Positions 40,742-48,640 of a stretch of 64,000 nucleotides of DNA are shown piece by piece; positions within the stretch are counted from its first letter, which is position 1; each line of letters starts with the position of its first letter. The DNA lies in the IMG/VR virus record IMGVR_UViG_3300036790_000211, positions 1-64,000 of that record, one strand, 5' to 3'. The translations under genes were made by a program, and so were the position numbers. This stretch comes from a virus. The notes under the pieces are model-generated. The model was not told the origin of the DNA. It was given only the letters and a program-made list of their open reading frames with translations, and did not search any database.

Positions 40742-43059
40742 CAGGTGGGCACCGCCTGGTTGCTACCGCCGTTCGACGGGATGGCTTGGTTCGATCCGGA
40801 GCTGGTGGGGATCGCCTGATTGCCGGTGTTGATGGCGACCGCCTGAGTCGGCCCCTTGACCGGAGTGCCGAGGCTGCCGTTGTTCCATCCGCCGGGCAGC
40901 GATGTGACCGGCACAGAGCCGATCTGCGGCCCGACGACGACGGGCCCGGCTCCGTGGCCGTACGCGAGCGATTCGATCGCCACGGCGCCCGACACGGGTC
41001 GCACGCTGGCCGCTCGGGCAATGAGCGCCGCCAAGCTGGCGACGGGCACCGTCTGGACCGCCGCGCTCGCGGTCTGGGGTGCGCCGCCGCTGTGCCATGC
41101 TCCGGCCACGCTCGTGACAGGGACCAGCTGCGCGGACGGGTCGACGGCGACCGCGCCGGGCACCGCCCTGGCCGCTTCGCTGGTCACGAGGACCTGCTGC
41201 ACGGACGGGCGAGAGATCTGCGGAGCGTCCGCCGCCTGCCAGGCTCCCGGCAGGCTGGTGACCGGGACCGTCTGGATGTCGGGCTCGACGGCCACGGCAC
41301 CCGGTACGACCCCTGCCGCTTCACTCGTGACGGGGATGGTCTGGACGGACGGAGAGGCGATCTGTGCGGCCCCGGACCCGACCCACTCCCCGTCCAGGCT
41401 GACGACCGCAACGGTCTGGATGGAGGGCTCGGCCACTACCCCGCCCGGTGCGGCGTCGGCTGCTTCGCTCGTGACCGGCACCGACTGCGCCGTGAGAGCC
41501 ACGCTGCGGCCCCCGGTGGCGATCAGCGCGGAATCGCTCGTGACCGGGATCTGCTGGGCGCTCGGGGCGGCGTGGACCGCGCCGGGCACCACATACGGGG
41601 TGGGGCTCGTGACGGAGACCGCCTGAATGGTGGGCTTGACGTCGACGGCGCCGGCGGCGGCCTTGGCGCTCAGGCTCGTGACCGAGATGGTCTGGACCGT
41701 CGGCGTCCCGGTCTGGGGCGATCCGCCAGAGGCAGGCTTGAACGCTTCGACCCAGCCGACGTAGGGGGCGCCGACGCCGTTGGTGTTGCCCCAGTTGACT
41801 TCGACCTCGTTGGTCCCGGTCCCCGTCGGGCCGTTGAGTGCGACCCAGGTCTGAACGGGTGCGGTGGTCGGCGGCGAGGAAGTGCCGATGAGCGTCTGGA
41901 GCTTGCCGGCTCCCACGCCGAGGCCGCCCGAGTCGGTCGCGTACCCCATGAAGGGGCCCAGGAGGAGATCGCCTGCGGCCGCGCCTGTCACGGCGGCACC
42001 GCCCGACTGGTTGGGGCTGGTGGTGGCCGAGTCGACGTAGCCGCTGACATCGACGCCATCGCTGTCGGTGACCATCACCAGGTCGATCGAGGCAGAGCCG
42101 TCGGTGCCTGCGGTGTGGGTTGCGGTCACGGTGAGCGCGCCCTCGGCGATCGCCGACGAGGCGGTGGCACCCCAGACCGACTGACGGATGTGGTTGTTCC
42201 CGTTGGCCTGATCGGCAGAGTCGTGGAGCTGGGCCCAGGTCAGGCCGCCCCCGGAAACCGCGGTGACGTGCCCTGCGGTCCCCGTGTACCCGGTATCCGA
42301 GGCGCGCAGACGGAGGTATGCCCCGGACGGGATCGCGGCGAGGGAGTTGGTGACGGTCGGGCTGGCGCCAGAGTCGTCGAGGTTCTGGCCGAGAAGGGTC
42401 GCCGTCGCCGTCGGCGTGCCCGCGCCTCCACCACTCGGGTTCAGCGAGAGGGCAAAGCCGACGAAGGTGCCGCTGGAGAAGCTGCCGCTGGAGGTGGCGG
42501 TGACGTTCGCTCCCGCAGCCGCCCCGTTCGAGTCGAACCAGGCCATCGGGCTCGACGAGGAGCGCGCGGTCAAGCCGGTCGGGGTGCCGTAGGTCTGGTT
42601 GCTCACCGAGTAGGGCACCAGCCCGCAGACGAACCAGTTGCCGTTCTGCACCTGGATTGGCTGCGTCGTGATGTCCGATCCGCTCTCGTTCTGCCCCCAG
42701 GCCGTTGCGTAGTCGTTGGAGGTGTAGGGGGTCGTGTTGTCGGCCCCGACGTACCCCCCGATCTCCAGGCCGTTGTAGCAGGAGGTCGAGGTGCCACCGT
42801 TCGAGAAGTGGAAGACTGGCGCGGCCGCGCTGCCGAGAGCCCAGTAGAGCGAGCCCCGCAGCCCGCCGTTGTTGACGCCGCCGTTGATGAGGGTCCAGCC
42901 AGTCGGAGCGGCCGGGACGTCAGGCGCGGTGCTCGCGTCCCAGTACACGAAGGCGAAGAGGACGTCGGTGCTGACCGTTCCCGAGGGCTTGGTTCCGGTG
43001 ACGCTGGCGGTGTTGGCAAAGCCGTCCTGGGTCCAGCCTCGAAACCCGATGTCAGGCAC
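40741..43059 (-). CDS. Repetitive virion surface protein (772 aa)
   Basis: A 772-residue protein. Residues 1-210 and 220-440 are two Gly/Ser/Thr-rich beta domains (FRGWTQDGFANTASVTGTKP; AYLRLRASDTGYTG). Residues about 445-745 are an array of roughly eleven 23-25-residue repeats with consensus x-P-S-x-Q-T-V-P-V-T-S, followed by an AA.PGAVA segment. The tail is Asn/Gln-rich (NQAIPSNGGSNQAVPT). Very poor in Lys/Arg. Lies two genes beyond the glycosyltransferases, so it is a candidate decorated fibre. Confidence 0.6.
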   Translation of the reverse strand: MPDIGFRGWTQDGFANTASVTGTKPSGTVSTDVLFAFVYWDASTAPDVPAAPTGWTLINGGVNNGGLRGSLYWALGSAAAPVFHFSNGGTSTSCYNGLEIGGYVGADNTTPYTSNDYATAWGQNESGSDITTQPIQVQNGNWFVCGLVPYSVSNQTYGTPTGLTARSSSSPMAWFDSNGAAAGANVTATSSGSFSSGTFVGFALSLNPSGGGAGTPTATATLLGQNLDDSGASPTVTNSLAAIPSGAYLRLRASDTGYTGTAGHVTAVSGGGLTWAQLHDSADQANGNNHIRQSVWGATASSAIAEGALTVTATHTAGTDGSASIDLVMVTDSDGVDVSGYVDSATTSPNQSGGAAVTGAAAGDLLLGPFMGYATDSGGLGVGAGKLQTLIGTSSPPTTAPVQTWVALNGPTGTGTNEVEVNWGNTNGVGAPYVGWVEAFKPASGGSPQTGTPTVQTISVTSLSAKAAAGAVDVKPTIQAVSVTSPTPYVVPGAVHAAPSAQQIPVTSDSALIATGGRSVALTAQSVPVTSEAADAAPGGVVAEPSIQTVAVVSLDGEWVGSGAAQIASPSVQTIPVTSEAAGVVPGAVAVEPDIQTVPVTSLPGAWQAADAPQISRPSVQQVLVTSEAARAVPGAVAVDPSAQLVPVTSVAGAWHSGGAPQTASAAVQTVPVASLAALIARAASVRPVSGAVAIESLAYGHGAGPVVVGPQIGSVPVTSLPGGWNNGSLGTPVKGPTQAVAINTGNQAIPTSSGSNQAIPSNGGSNQAVPT

Positions 43060-43063
43060 CGGT

Positions 43064-43537
43064 TTAGATCTCGAAGACGACGCCGTCAGTGGCCGTGCTG
43101 TCCCACTCGAAGGTCACCGACCCGCCGTTGGTGGCGATGCTGCCGCCCGAGTCCTTGTACGTGACCAGGAAGCTCAGGGAGTCGCTGGCTCCCTTGATGT
43201 AGAGCACGATCGCCTTCACGGTCGGGCCGGAGCTGGCCGGCCCCAGGGCGCTCCACTCCGGGTCGTCGACGGTGAACTTGATCACGCCGTCGGTGTCGTC
43301 CTCGGTGAGGGTGGCCCCGACGATGTTCATGCCGCCTTCGGTGTATCCGGTGGTGCTCAGCTCGACGAAGCCGCTCGCGGCCTTGAGGTCCGCCAGGGTC
43401 TTGTCCGTGTGGGCTGGCGTGTAGGTGCTGGTCGAGTCGATCAGGAGCGCGTAGATGTCGGAGTTGCTGTCGAGGTCGTACCCGGATGTGCCCTTGAGCG
43501 CGCCGAGCTTCCAGCCGTTGTAGACAAAGTCGGCCAT
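43064..43537 (-). CDS. Hypothetical virion protein (157 aa)
   Basis: A 157-residue acidic, beta-rich protein (SDIYALLIDSTSTYTPAHTD; VKAIVLYIKGASDSL; VTFEWDSTATDGVV). Its pattern (short strands and Thr/Ser-rich loops) resembles phage head-decoration or minor structural proteins. Adjacent to the repeat protein. Confidence 0.55.
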   Translation of the reverse strand: MADFVYNGWKLGALKGTSGYDLDSNSDIYALLIDSTSTYTPAHTDKTLADLKAASGFVELSTTGYTEGGMNIVGATLTEDDTDGVIKFTVDDPEWSALGPASSGPTVKAIVLYIKGASDSLSFLVTYKDSGGSIATNGGSVTFEWDSTATDGVVFEI

Positions 43538-43573
43538 GGGGACTCCCCTGATCTATCTCGTCGACGCGGAGCG

Positions 43574-44329
43574 TCAGACGGCGATCGGTAGGTGCTTGAG
43601 CCAGATCTGGCGGAAGCGAGCGGTGGCGTGGGCGTGGATGCCCTGGTCGCCGCCGTACTGGCGAGCGAAGCGCTCGTACTCAGGCGAGGCGCCGCCTCCT
43701 CCGTAGTGGCGGCAGCGGATCGGCACCACCCAATTGCGGCGCCCGGCGAAGTGAGCGCGGAGGCTCAGGTCGATGTCGTAGAAGTGGTGGATGAACTCCT
43801 CATCCATCCCGCCCAGGCGCTCCCAGAGGCCGCGCTCGCAGCACATGGCGAGGCCATCGAGGACCGCGACCGGGACCGGGCCGGCGGCCTCGTAGCCGTG
43901 GACCTGCCAGTCCTCGAGCGACGAGTAGAACTGGCCCCTGGTGACGTGGCCCATACTCCTTCCGCCGGCGAACCCGACCATGCCGGGGTTGGGGAGCGTC
44001 TTCATGAAGCCGACCAGCTTGCGGTCCCACTCCTCCTCCCTCATGTGGAGGTCGCAGTGCATGGAGGCGAAGAACTCGCCGGTCGCCAGCTCGGCCGCTC
44101 GGTTCATGGCGGCGGCGGATCCGACAACCTTCGGCAGGAAGGTGGCGGACACCTCGACGCCGCGGCCGGACAGGGCCTCGTAGACGTAGTCCGCCTCTCC
44201 GCGGTCCATGCCGTTGAAGCAGATGCAGACCTCGACGTCGGAGCTGGCGAGCCTGACCGTGTTCTCGGCCCACGCCGCTGCCTGATCTGGCCGGCCACAA
44301 CAGGCGGTGATGATCGAGAGCGTGCTCAT
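43574..44329 (-). CDS. Glycosyltransferase family 2-like enzyme
   Basis: A 251-residue GT-A enzyme. It begins STLSIITACCGRPDQAAAW and has an acidic nucleotide-sugar site region (FFASMHCDLHM), GGMDEEFIHHFYDIDLSLR, and HYGGGG. The motif GGMDEEF..D.DLSLR is the typical C-terminal GT2 acceptor segment. Last gene of the cassette; overlaps the methyltransferase by ATGA. Likely transfers a sugar to a virion protein; acceptor unknown. Confidence 0.78.
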   Translation of the reverse strand: MSTLSIITACCGRPDQAAAWAENTVRLASSDVEVCICFNGMDRGEADYVYEALSGRGVEVSATFLPKVVGSAAAMNRAAELATGEFFASMHCDLHMREEEWDRKLVGFMKTLPNPGMVGFAGGRSMGHVTRGQFYSSLEDWQVHGYEAAGPVPVAVLDGLAMCCERGLWERLGGMDEEFIHHFYDIDLSLRAHFAGRRNWVVPIRCRHYGGGGASPEYERFARQYGGDQGIHAHATARFRQIWLKHLPIAV

Positions 44330-44862
44330 GCGACCCCCCAGGCGAGGTAGTCGATGCGCTCGTGGTAGCGGCCGCCCTTCGAGGCGAACCATTCGTCCGC
44401 GACCTGGGTCACCCCGAAGTCGCACCCGGTCCTGCCGTAGTCGTGGAAGGCGATCCATCCACCCCACCGAACCAGCGGCTTCACGAGCTCCAGATCGCGC
44501 CGCACGCTCTCCTCGTCGTGCTGGCCGTCGATGAAGCAGCCGTCGAAGACCGGGACCGGGTGCCGCTCGGCCAGCACCGGGAGGATGTCCTCGAAGCGGT
44601 GCGGAAGGATCGAGACTATGGGCTCGACCTGGTACCGGCGGATGTTGTTCATGAACGAGTCGTACGTGTTGCCGAGGCCGGCGTGGACATCCCCCTCGAA
44701 CCAGTCGACGGTCGACACGCGCCGGGCAGAGGAGGCAAGGACCACGGTCGAGAAGCCGTGGTGCGCGCCCAGCTCGAGGACAGTATTCCCCCGGGCCAGC
44801 ATCGCCAGCTTGATCGCCTCGGCGCGGGAGAGGGCGGTCGGGATGTCGTTGGGGATGATCAC
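44326..44862 (-). CDS. SAM-dependent O-methyltransferase
   Basis: A 178-residue class I methyltransferase of the Methyltransf_24 type. Motif I is VLELGAHHGFSTVVLA, followed by VDWFEGD (strand 2) and CFIDGQHDEESVRRDLE, the FIDGDH-like motif of sugar and small-molecule O-methyltransferases. GTG 44862 overlaps the previous TGA. Encoded between two glycosyltransferases, it may methylate the attached sugar. Confidence 0.72.
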   Translation of the reverse strand: MIIPNDIPTALSRAEAIKLAMLARGNTVLELGAHHGFSTVVLASSARRVSTVDWFEGDVHAGLGNTYDSFMNNIRRYQVEPIVSILPHRFEDILPVLAERHPVPVFDGCFIDGQHDEESVRRDLELVKPLVRWGGWIAFHDYGRTGCDFGVTQVADEWFASKGGRYHERIDYLAWGVA

Positions 44863-45533
44863 CGCCTGGGGCCTCCGTTGAACGGGGTGGTGAAGCTCTC
44901 GGATCCTGGCTCCCCTCCCCACTTGCGGACGTAGTAGCGCTTGTTCGCTTCGAAGCGCTTCCCTCGCCCGGCGATCTCCTCCTCCCGCTCCGGAGTGGTG
45001 TTGCGGGTGGTCGAGCCGTAGTGGTAGAAGGGCGCCCAGCTGGCCCCCTCGTAGCCCGCCAACCTGATGCGGCGGTGCATGTCGTTGTCCTCGAAGTAGG
45101 CGGGCACGAACGCATCGTCGAACTCGCCCACGATCTCGAAGAGGCGGCGGTCCACGCAGTAGCAGGAGAAGTCGGCGGCTCCGATTGCGAGCTCGCGGAA
45201 GTTGCGGTAGAACGGCCTCTCTTCAGGACCCGGCCTCTCTTGGAAGTCGCGGATGTTGCGAGCGGTGACCATGAGAAGGTCCTCGCGCTCGGCCAGCTTG
45301 GCGGCCAGCTCCTCGCCCGTCTCGGGGAACAGGAGGCAGTCGTCATTGGGGACCACGACGTAGTCGAAACCCTCGTCGACCAGCCGGCGGATGCCGTAGT
45401 TCCAGGCCGCGGCCAGGCTCCAGCACATCTGCGAGGTGTCGACGACGAGAAGCCGCGCGCCTTCGGGGATCGTGTGGATCGTCTCGACCAGGCGGGCGCC
45501 GCTCCAGGTGGCGATGCAGTAGGCGATCTTCAT
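44859..45533 (-). CDS. Glycosyltransferase-like protein (GT2/GT-A)
   Basis: A 224-residue GT-A-type protein: MKIAYCIATWSGARLVETIH start, VVVPNDDCLLFPETG (NDD, DXD-like metal site), and FVPAYFEDNDMHRRIRLAGY in the acceptor segment. These are the marks of WcaA/GT2 enzymes. GTGA overlap with the methyltransferase. Confidence 0.78.
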   Translation of the reverse strand: MKIAYCIATWSGARLVETIHTIPEGARLLVVDTSQMCWSLAAAWNYGIRRLVDEGFDYVVVPNDDCLLFPETGEELAAKLAEREDLLMVTARNIRDFQERPGPEERPFYRNFRELAIGAADFSCYCVDRRLFEIVGEFDDAFVPAYFEDNDMHRRIRLAGYEGASWAPFYHYGSTTRNTTPEREEEIAGRGKRFEANKRYYVRKWGGEPGSESFTTPFNGGPRR

Positions 45534-45832
45534 CAGGAGGCCCCCTGCTGCCTGATCAGCCTCGCCCCGGCCTCGAAGACCCGAGCAACGTACTCGCGCT
45601 CGTCCGCCGTGAGGGGCGGGTTCTCGCGGCCGCCGAGGCGATATCCGACGGCCAGGTTCCCGCGCCGGGGATTCTCCTGGTCGGTGGTCATCCAGGCGGT
45701 CACGCTCGCTTCCTGGTCGACGACCTCCGTTGGAAGGGACTCGGTGCCGAGGGATCCCGTCGGGACCGGCCTCGTGTCGTAGCGGACGACGTACTCGTCG
45801 CCTTCCATGCGGGCCGACTTGACCTTCCCCAT
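45533..45832 (-). CDS. Hypothetical protein in glycosylation cassette (99 aa)
   Basis: A 99-residue protein of unknown function (VKSARMEGDEYVVRYDTRPV; WMTTDQENPRRGNLAVGYRL). Overlaps its neighbours by ATGA on both sides, so it is coupled to the glycosyltransferases. Confidence 0.6.
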   Translation of the reverse strand: MGKVKSARMEGDEYVVRYDTRPVPTGSLGTESLPTEVVDQEASVTAWMTTDQENPRRGNLAVGYRLGGRENPPLTADEREYVARVFEAGARLIRQQGAS

Positions 45833-47091
45833 CACAGGTACTCCTCGACGACCTTGAGCACGGAGAGCCCCTGGTCCGCGAGCGTGTGGTTGGCCCGCAC
45901 GTACTCGGCCGCGGCCTGACCCTTCCCGCACCCGCCGCGCCACAGCGCGTAGGCGTCGCGCAGCTGCTTCACACCGTCCTTCTCTGACGGGATCCACCAG
46001 TTGCCGACGTCGCCGTACCGAGACACGTAGTCGGCGCCGAAGCCCCTGGGCGGACCGGCGTACTCCTTGCCCTCGGTCTTGATCGGGTAGGACCACTTCG
46101 GATCGAGGTAGGCGCGCATGCCCGAGTTGTCGGCGCAGACGACCTCCATGCCCGTGCTCATCGCCTCGATCGGCGGCAGCCCGGTCCCCTCACCCTTCGA
46201 GGGCCAGAGAAAGCAGTGGTGCTCGTGGTAGAGCTGGCGGACGTGCTCGGGCGGACTGTCGCCCTGGATCAGCCTGATCCGGCGGTCCTTCAGGGCCTCG
46301 GCGGTGATGTCGTGGATCGCGACGGTGCGCCGTGTCTTGATGGTGAGCTCCCAACTCTGGTCGCCCTCACTGGCCGCTTGGAAGATCCGGATCGCACCCT
46401 GCCAGTTCTTGCGCTCGGTCAGCGCGCCGAGGATGAGTACCCGGAAAGGGCCTTCGTTGGAGCGCTCGGTGTAGGAGAAGTAGTCGGTGTCGACTCCAGC
46501 CGTCAGGACCGAGATGGGGCATCGCACCCCCGCCTTCTTCCAGATCGGCACCTGAAACGGGCTGGTCGTGATGAGGTGATCGCATCGGTTGACCTGCTCC
46601 GCGTGGAAGTCCGGGATCCGGTCGGTCTCGAACTGCGTGATCGCGATCTTGGCGAGGCTCTGGCTGTCCCAGATCATGTCGTCGTAGGGCACCGTCATCG
46701 CCAGGGCGACCTTCGCCGGCAGCGCCGCGTTGTTCGCGTTCCGCTGGGCGATCACGTCGGCGTCGAGGTAGCTCCGGTCGACGAAGTGGCCGGGGTTGCG
46801 CAGGCGCGCGTCGGCACCGAGGAGCCGCATCGCCCGCCAGATGTCGAGGGCGTGCCTCCCGTACCCGTCGATCACGGACAGCGGAGCCCAGAAGTCGAAG
46901 TAGGGGCGTCCGTCGCCAGTCGTCGAGCGGAGCTCGTCGGCCATCTGCGAGAAGTCGAAGTGCAGGGAAGGGCCGCCGTACAGTTCGACAAAGCCCCTGG
47001 GCACCCGCGTGGGGACTCCCTCCTGGAGCGTGATCTCCCCGTAGCGCATCGGTCCCTTCGCGTTGCGCGTGACGGTGATGTAGTCGTCCAT
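45832..47091 (-). CDS. Glycosyltransferase family 4/1 (GT-B)
   Basis: A 419-residue GT-B glycosyltransferase. The C-terminal domain contains VLILGALTERKNWQGAI and the nucleotide-sugar loop LWPSKGEGTGLPPIEAMSTG (EX-type E..GLPPIEAM), with an N-terminal domain (SYLDADVIAQRNANNAALPA onward) for the acceptor. First gene after the capsid gene and a hairpin. Probably adds the first sugar of a virion glycan. Confidence 0.82.
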   Translation of the reverse strand: MDDYITVTRNAKGPMRYGEITLQEGVPTRVPRGFVELYGGPSLHFDFSQMADELRSTTGDGRPYFDFWAPLSVIDGYGRHALDIWRAMRLLGADARLRNPGHFVDRSYLDADVIAQRNANNAALPAKVALAMTVPYDDMIWDSQSLAKIAITQFETDRIPDFHAEQVNRCDHLITTSPFQVPIWKKAGVRCPISVLTAGVDTDYFSYTERSNEGPFRVLILGALTERKNWQGAIRIFQAASEGDQSWELTIKTRRTVAIHDITAEALKDRRIRLIQGDSPPEHVRQLYHEHHCFLWPSKGEGTGLPPIEAMSTGMEVVCADNSGMRAYLDPKWSYPIKTEGKEYAGPPRGFGADYVSRYGDVGNWWIPSEKDGVKQLRDAYALWRGGCGKGQAAAEYVRANHTLADQGLSVLKVVEEYL

Positions 47092-47127
47092 TGATCCTCA
47101 GAGGTCCATCGATCCAACGAAGAGGGG

Positions 47128-47153
47128 CTGGGGGCGGCCGAAGCCGCCCCCAG
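47128..47153 (-). terminator. Perfect hairpin between capsid and glycosyltransferase genes
   Basis: CTGGGGGCGGC / CCGAA-type loop / GCCGCCCCCAG, an 11-bp perfect stem. On the minus strand it is followed only by CCCCTCTTCG, so it is weak or partial, as expected after a highly expressed capsid gene. Confidence 0.65.
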
Positions 47154-47180
47154 CTGGGGGAGTGGGCTACCTGACTCGGA

Positions 47181-48575
47181 TCAGGTCCACTGACCGAAGC
47201 CCGCCGTCGGCCCGTAGATGAGCTGGAAGGCGTAGGGCTTGGTCACCACCTCGGCCGACCGCTCCCGAAGCGTCCGCGTCCATGCGTCCACGTTCTGGAA
47301 GTTGCCGGTGGAGGGGTCGTAGTCCGCGTAGACCTTCGGCCCGGCCTGGACCGGGACGTAGGGGGCGTACACGTGCCCAGCGCGGAGGGGGTCCGGGTTC
47401 GGGACGTACATGATCGCCACGTTGTCGGGAAGGAACTCGGTGCCGACGATCTGCCAGCGGGCAGCGTAGGAGCCGTAGTCCGTGATGCCGACGCTCGACA
47501 TGTCGCCCGGGTCCGGGTTGCCGACGGCGGTCGCGGTGTTCAGCTTCTGGAGGAAGCCGGCCATCGAGTAGCCCGCGATGATCTTGCCGGGCATGCGCCG
47601 GTTCGCCCGGTTGAACTGCGTCGCGCCGTCGACCAGGGAGGCGAAGATCGCCTGCTTGTAGTCGACCAGCGTCCCGCTGCCGATCTGCGACAGGTTCGGC
47701 ATCTGGATCGGGGTGAGAGCACCCTGCCACACGCCGGGCAGGTCGCTGCCCACCGAGGGGTTCCAGTTTCCCTGAGCCGCGTTGAAGATGGTGCCCAGGT
47801 GCCGGCCGAAGAGGTCGCGGACGACCTCCTCTCCGGTCGCCGCCATCATCTCGGACTCGACCGAGAAGTTGAGCAGCGCCTTGGCGTCTTCCTCGGCCTC
47901 AGTCGTCCAGGTCGCGCCGACCATCAGCTTGACGGCGTTGATGATCTGGCGGACCAGCTTGAGGTTGACCTTCGCCGGCACCCCGAGCTCGGGGGTCAGG
48001 AGGTCGTTGTACTCAAGCGAGAGGAAGTTGGTGGGCGGGGTCAGGGTGGTGAGCGTCCCGTTCTGGTACGCATTGGCCCTGAGGTAGTCCAGCCAGAAGA
48101 CGTACGAGCTGGGACCGGACATGGTCTGGACCCGGCTGATGTCGTTCTGGAGGACGATCGCGTAGAGACGCCGAACGATCGGCATCACTTCGCGGGTGGG
48201 CAGAGCCTCGGAGCCGGTCGTGGTCTCTCCACCGGCCTGCTCGAGGTAGATCTTGACCCGCTCTCCGCGGATCTCGGCGACGGCGTACTGCTCCTGGTCC
48301 TTCTGGAAGAACCGCTGGTTGTCCAGGATCAGGGCCATTTCGCCGATCTGGTAGTCGCCCTTGAGCTCCGGGCAGTTGACCTTGCTCAGCTTCTCGTGGA
48401 AGCGCTTCGCCTGGTCAGACTTCGCGTGCTCCTGGTTGAGCCATCCGGCCGCGCCCCACTTCTCCACGAGGTAGCCCTTGTAGGCGTCTCGCTTCTCTGT
48501 GGTGTCGAGGCTCATGCCGAGGGCGACCCGCTGCATATCGGCAGCCGAAAGCGGCTCCTGGGTTGCAGTGGTCAC
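47181..48575 (-). CDS. Major capsid protein (T4 gp23-like)
   Basis: A 464-residue major capsid protein. The central segment MPIVRRLYAIVLQNDISRV then QTMSGPSSYVFW parallels T4 gp23 (RR-hydrophobic-IVGVQPMTGPTG-IF). The end segment YAPYVPVQAGPKVYADYDPS matches the gp23-type P-domain. So the shell is an HK97 fold of the gp23 branch. GTG 48575 is set by AAGGAGAACACAC within the start-associated element, giving it its own expression signal. Confidence 0.88.
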   Translation of the reverse strand: MTTATQEPLSAADMQRVALGMSLDTTEKRDAYKGYLVEKWGAAGWLNQEHAKSDQAKRFHEKLSKVNCPELKGDYQIGEMALILDNQRFFQKDQEQYAVAEIRGERVKIYLEQAGGETTTGSEALPTREVMPIVRRLYAIVLQNDISRVQTMSGPSSYVFWLDYLRANAYQNGTLTTLTPPTNFLSLEYNDLLTPELGVPAKVNLKLVRQIINAVKLMVGATWTTEAEEDAKALLNFSVESEMMAATGEEVVRDLFGRHLGTIFNAAQGNWNPSVGSDLPGVWQGALTPIQMPNLSQIGSGTLVDYKQAIFASLVDGATQFNRANRRMPGKIIAGYSMAGFLQKLNTATAVGNPDPGDMSSVGITDYGSYAARWQIVGTEFLPDNVAIMYVPNPDPLRAGHVYAPYVPVQAGPKVYADYDPSTGNFQNVDAWTRTLRERSAEVVTKPYAFQLIYGPTAGFGQWT

Positions 48576-48581
48576 GTGTGT

Positions 48582-48628
48582 TCTCCTTGACTCGGTTCAC
48601 GTGTGCGGCTGATCCCCGGGGGTGGCAC
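48582..48628 (-). repeat. Start-associated element, copy 6 (capsid)
   Basis: Minus-strand GGTGCCACC (plus 48621-48628, as GTGCCACC) followed by CCGCACACGTGAACCGAGTC then AAGGAG (48608 down to 48582). Two bases are inserted relative to copies 1 and 5. Confidence 0.6.
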
Positions 48629-48640
48629 CCCGGGACGGGA

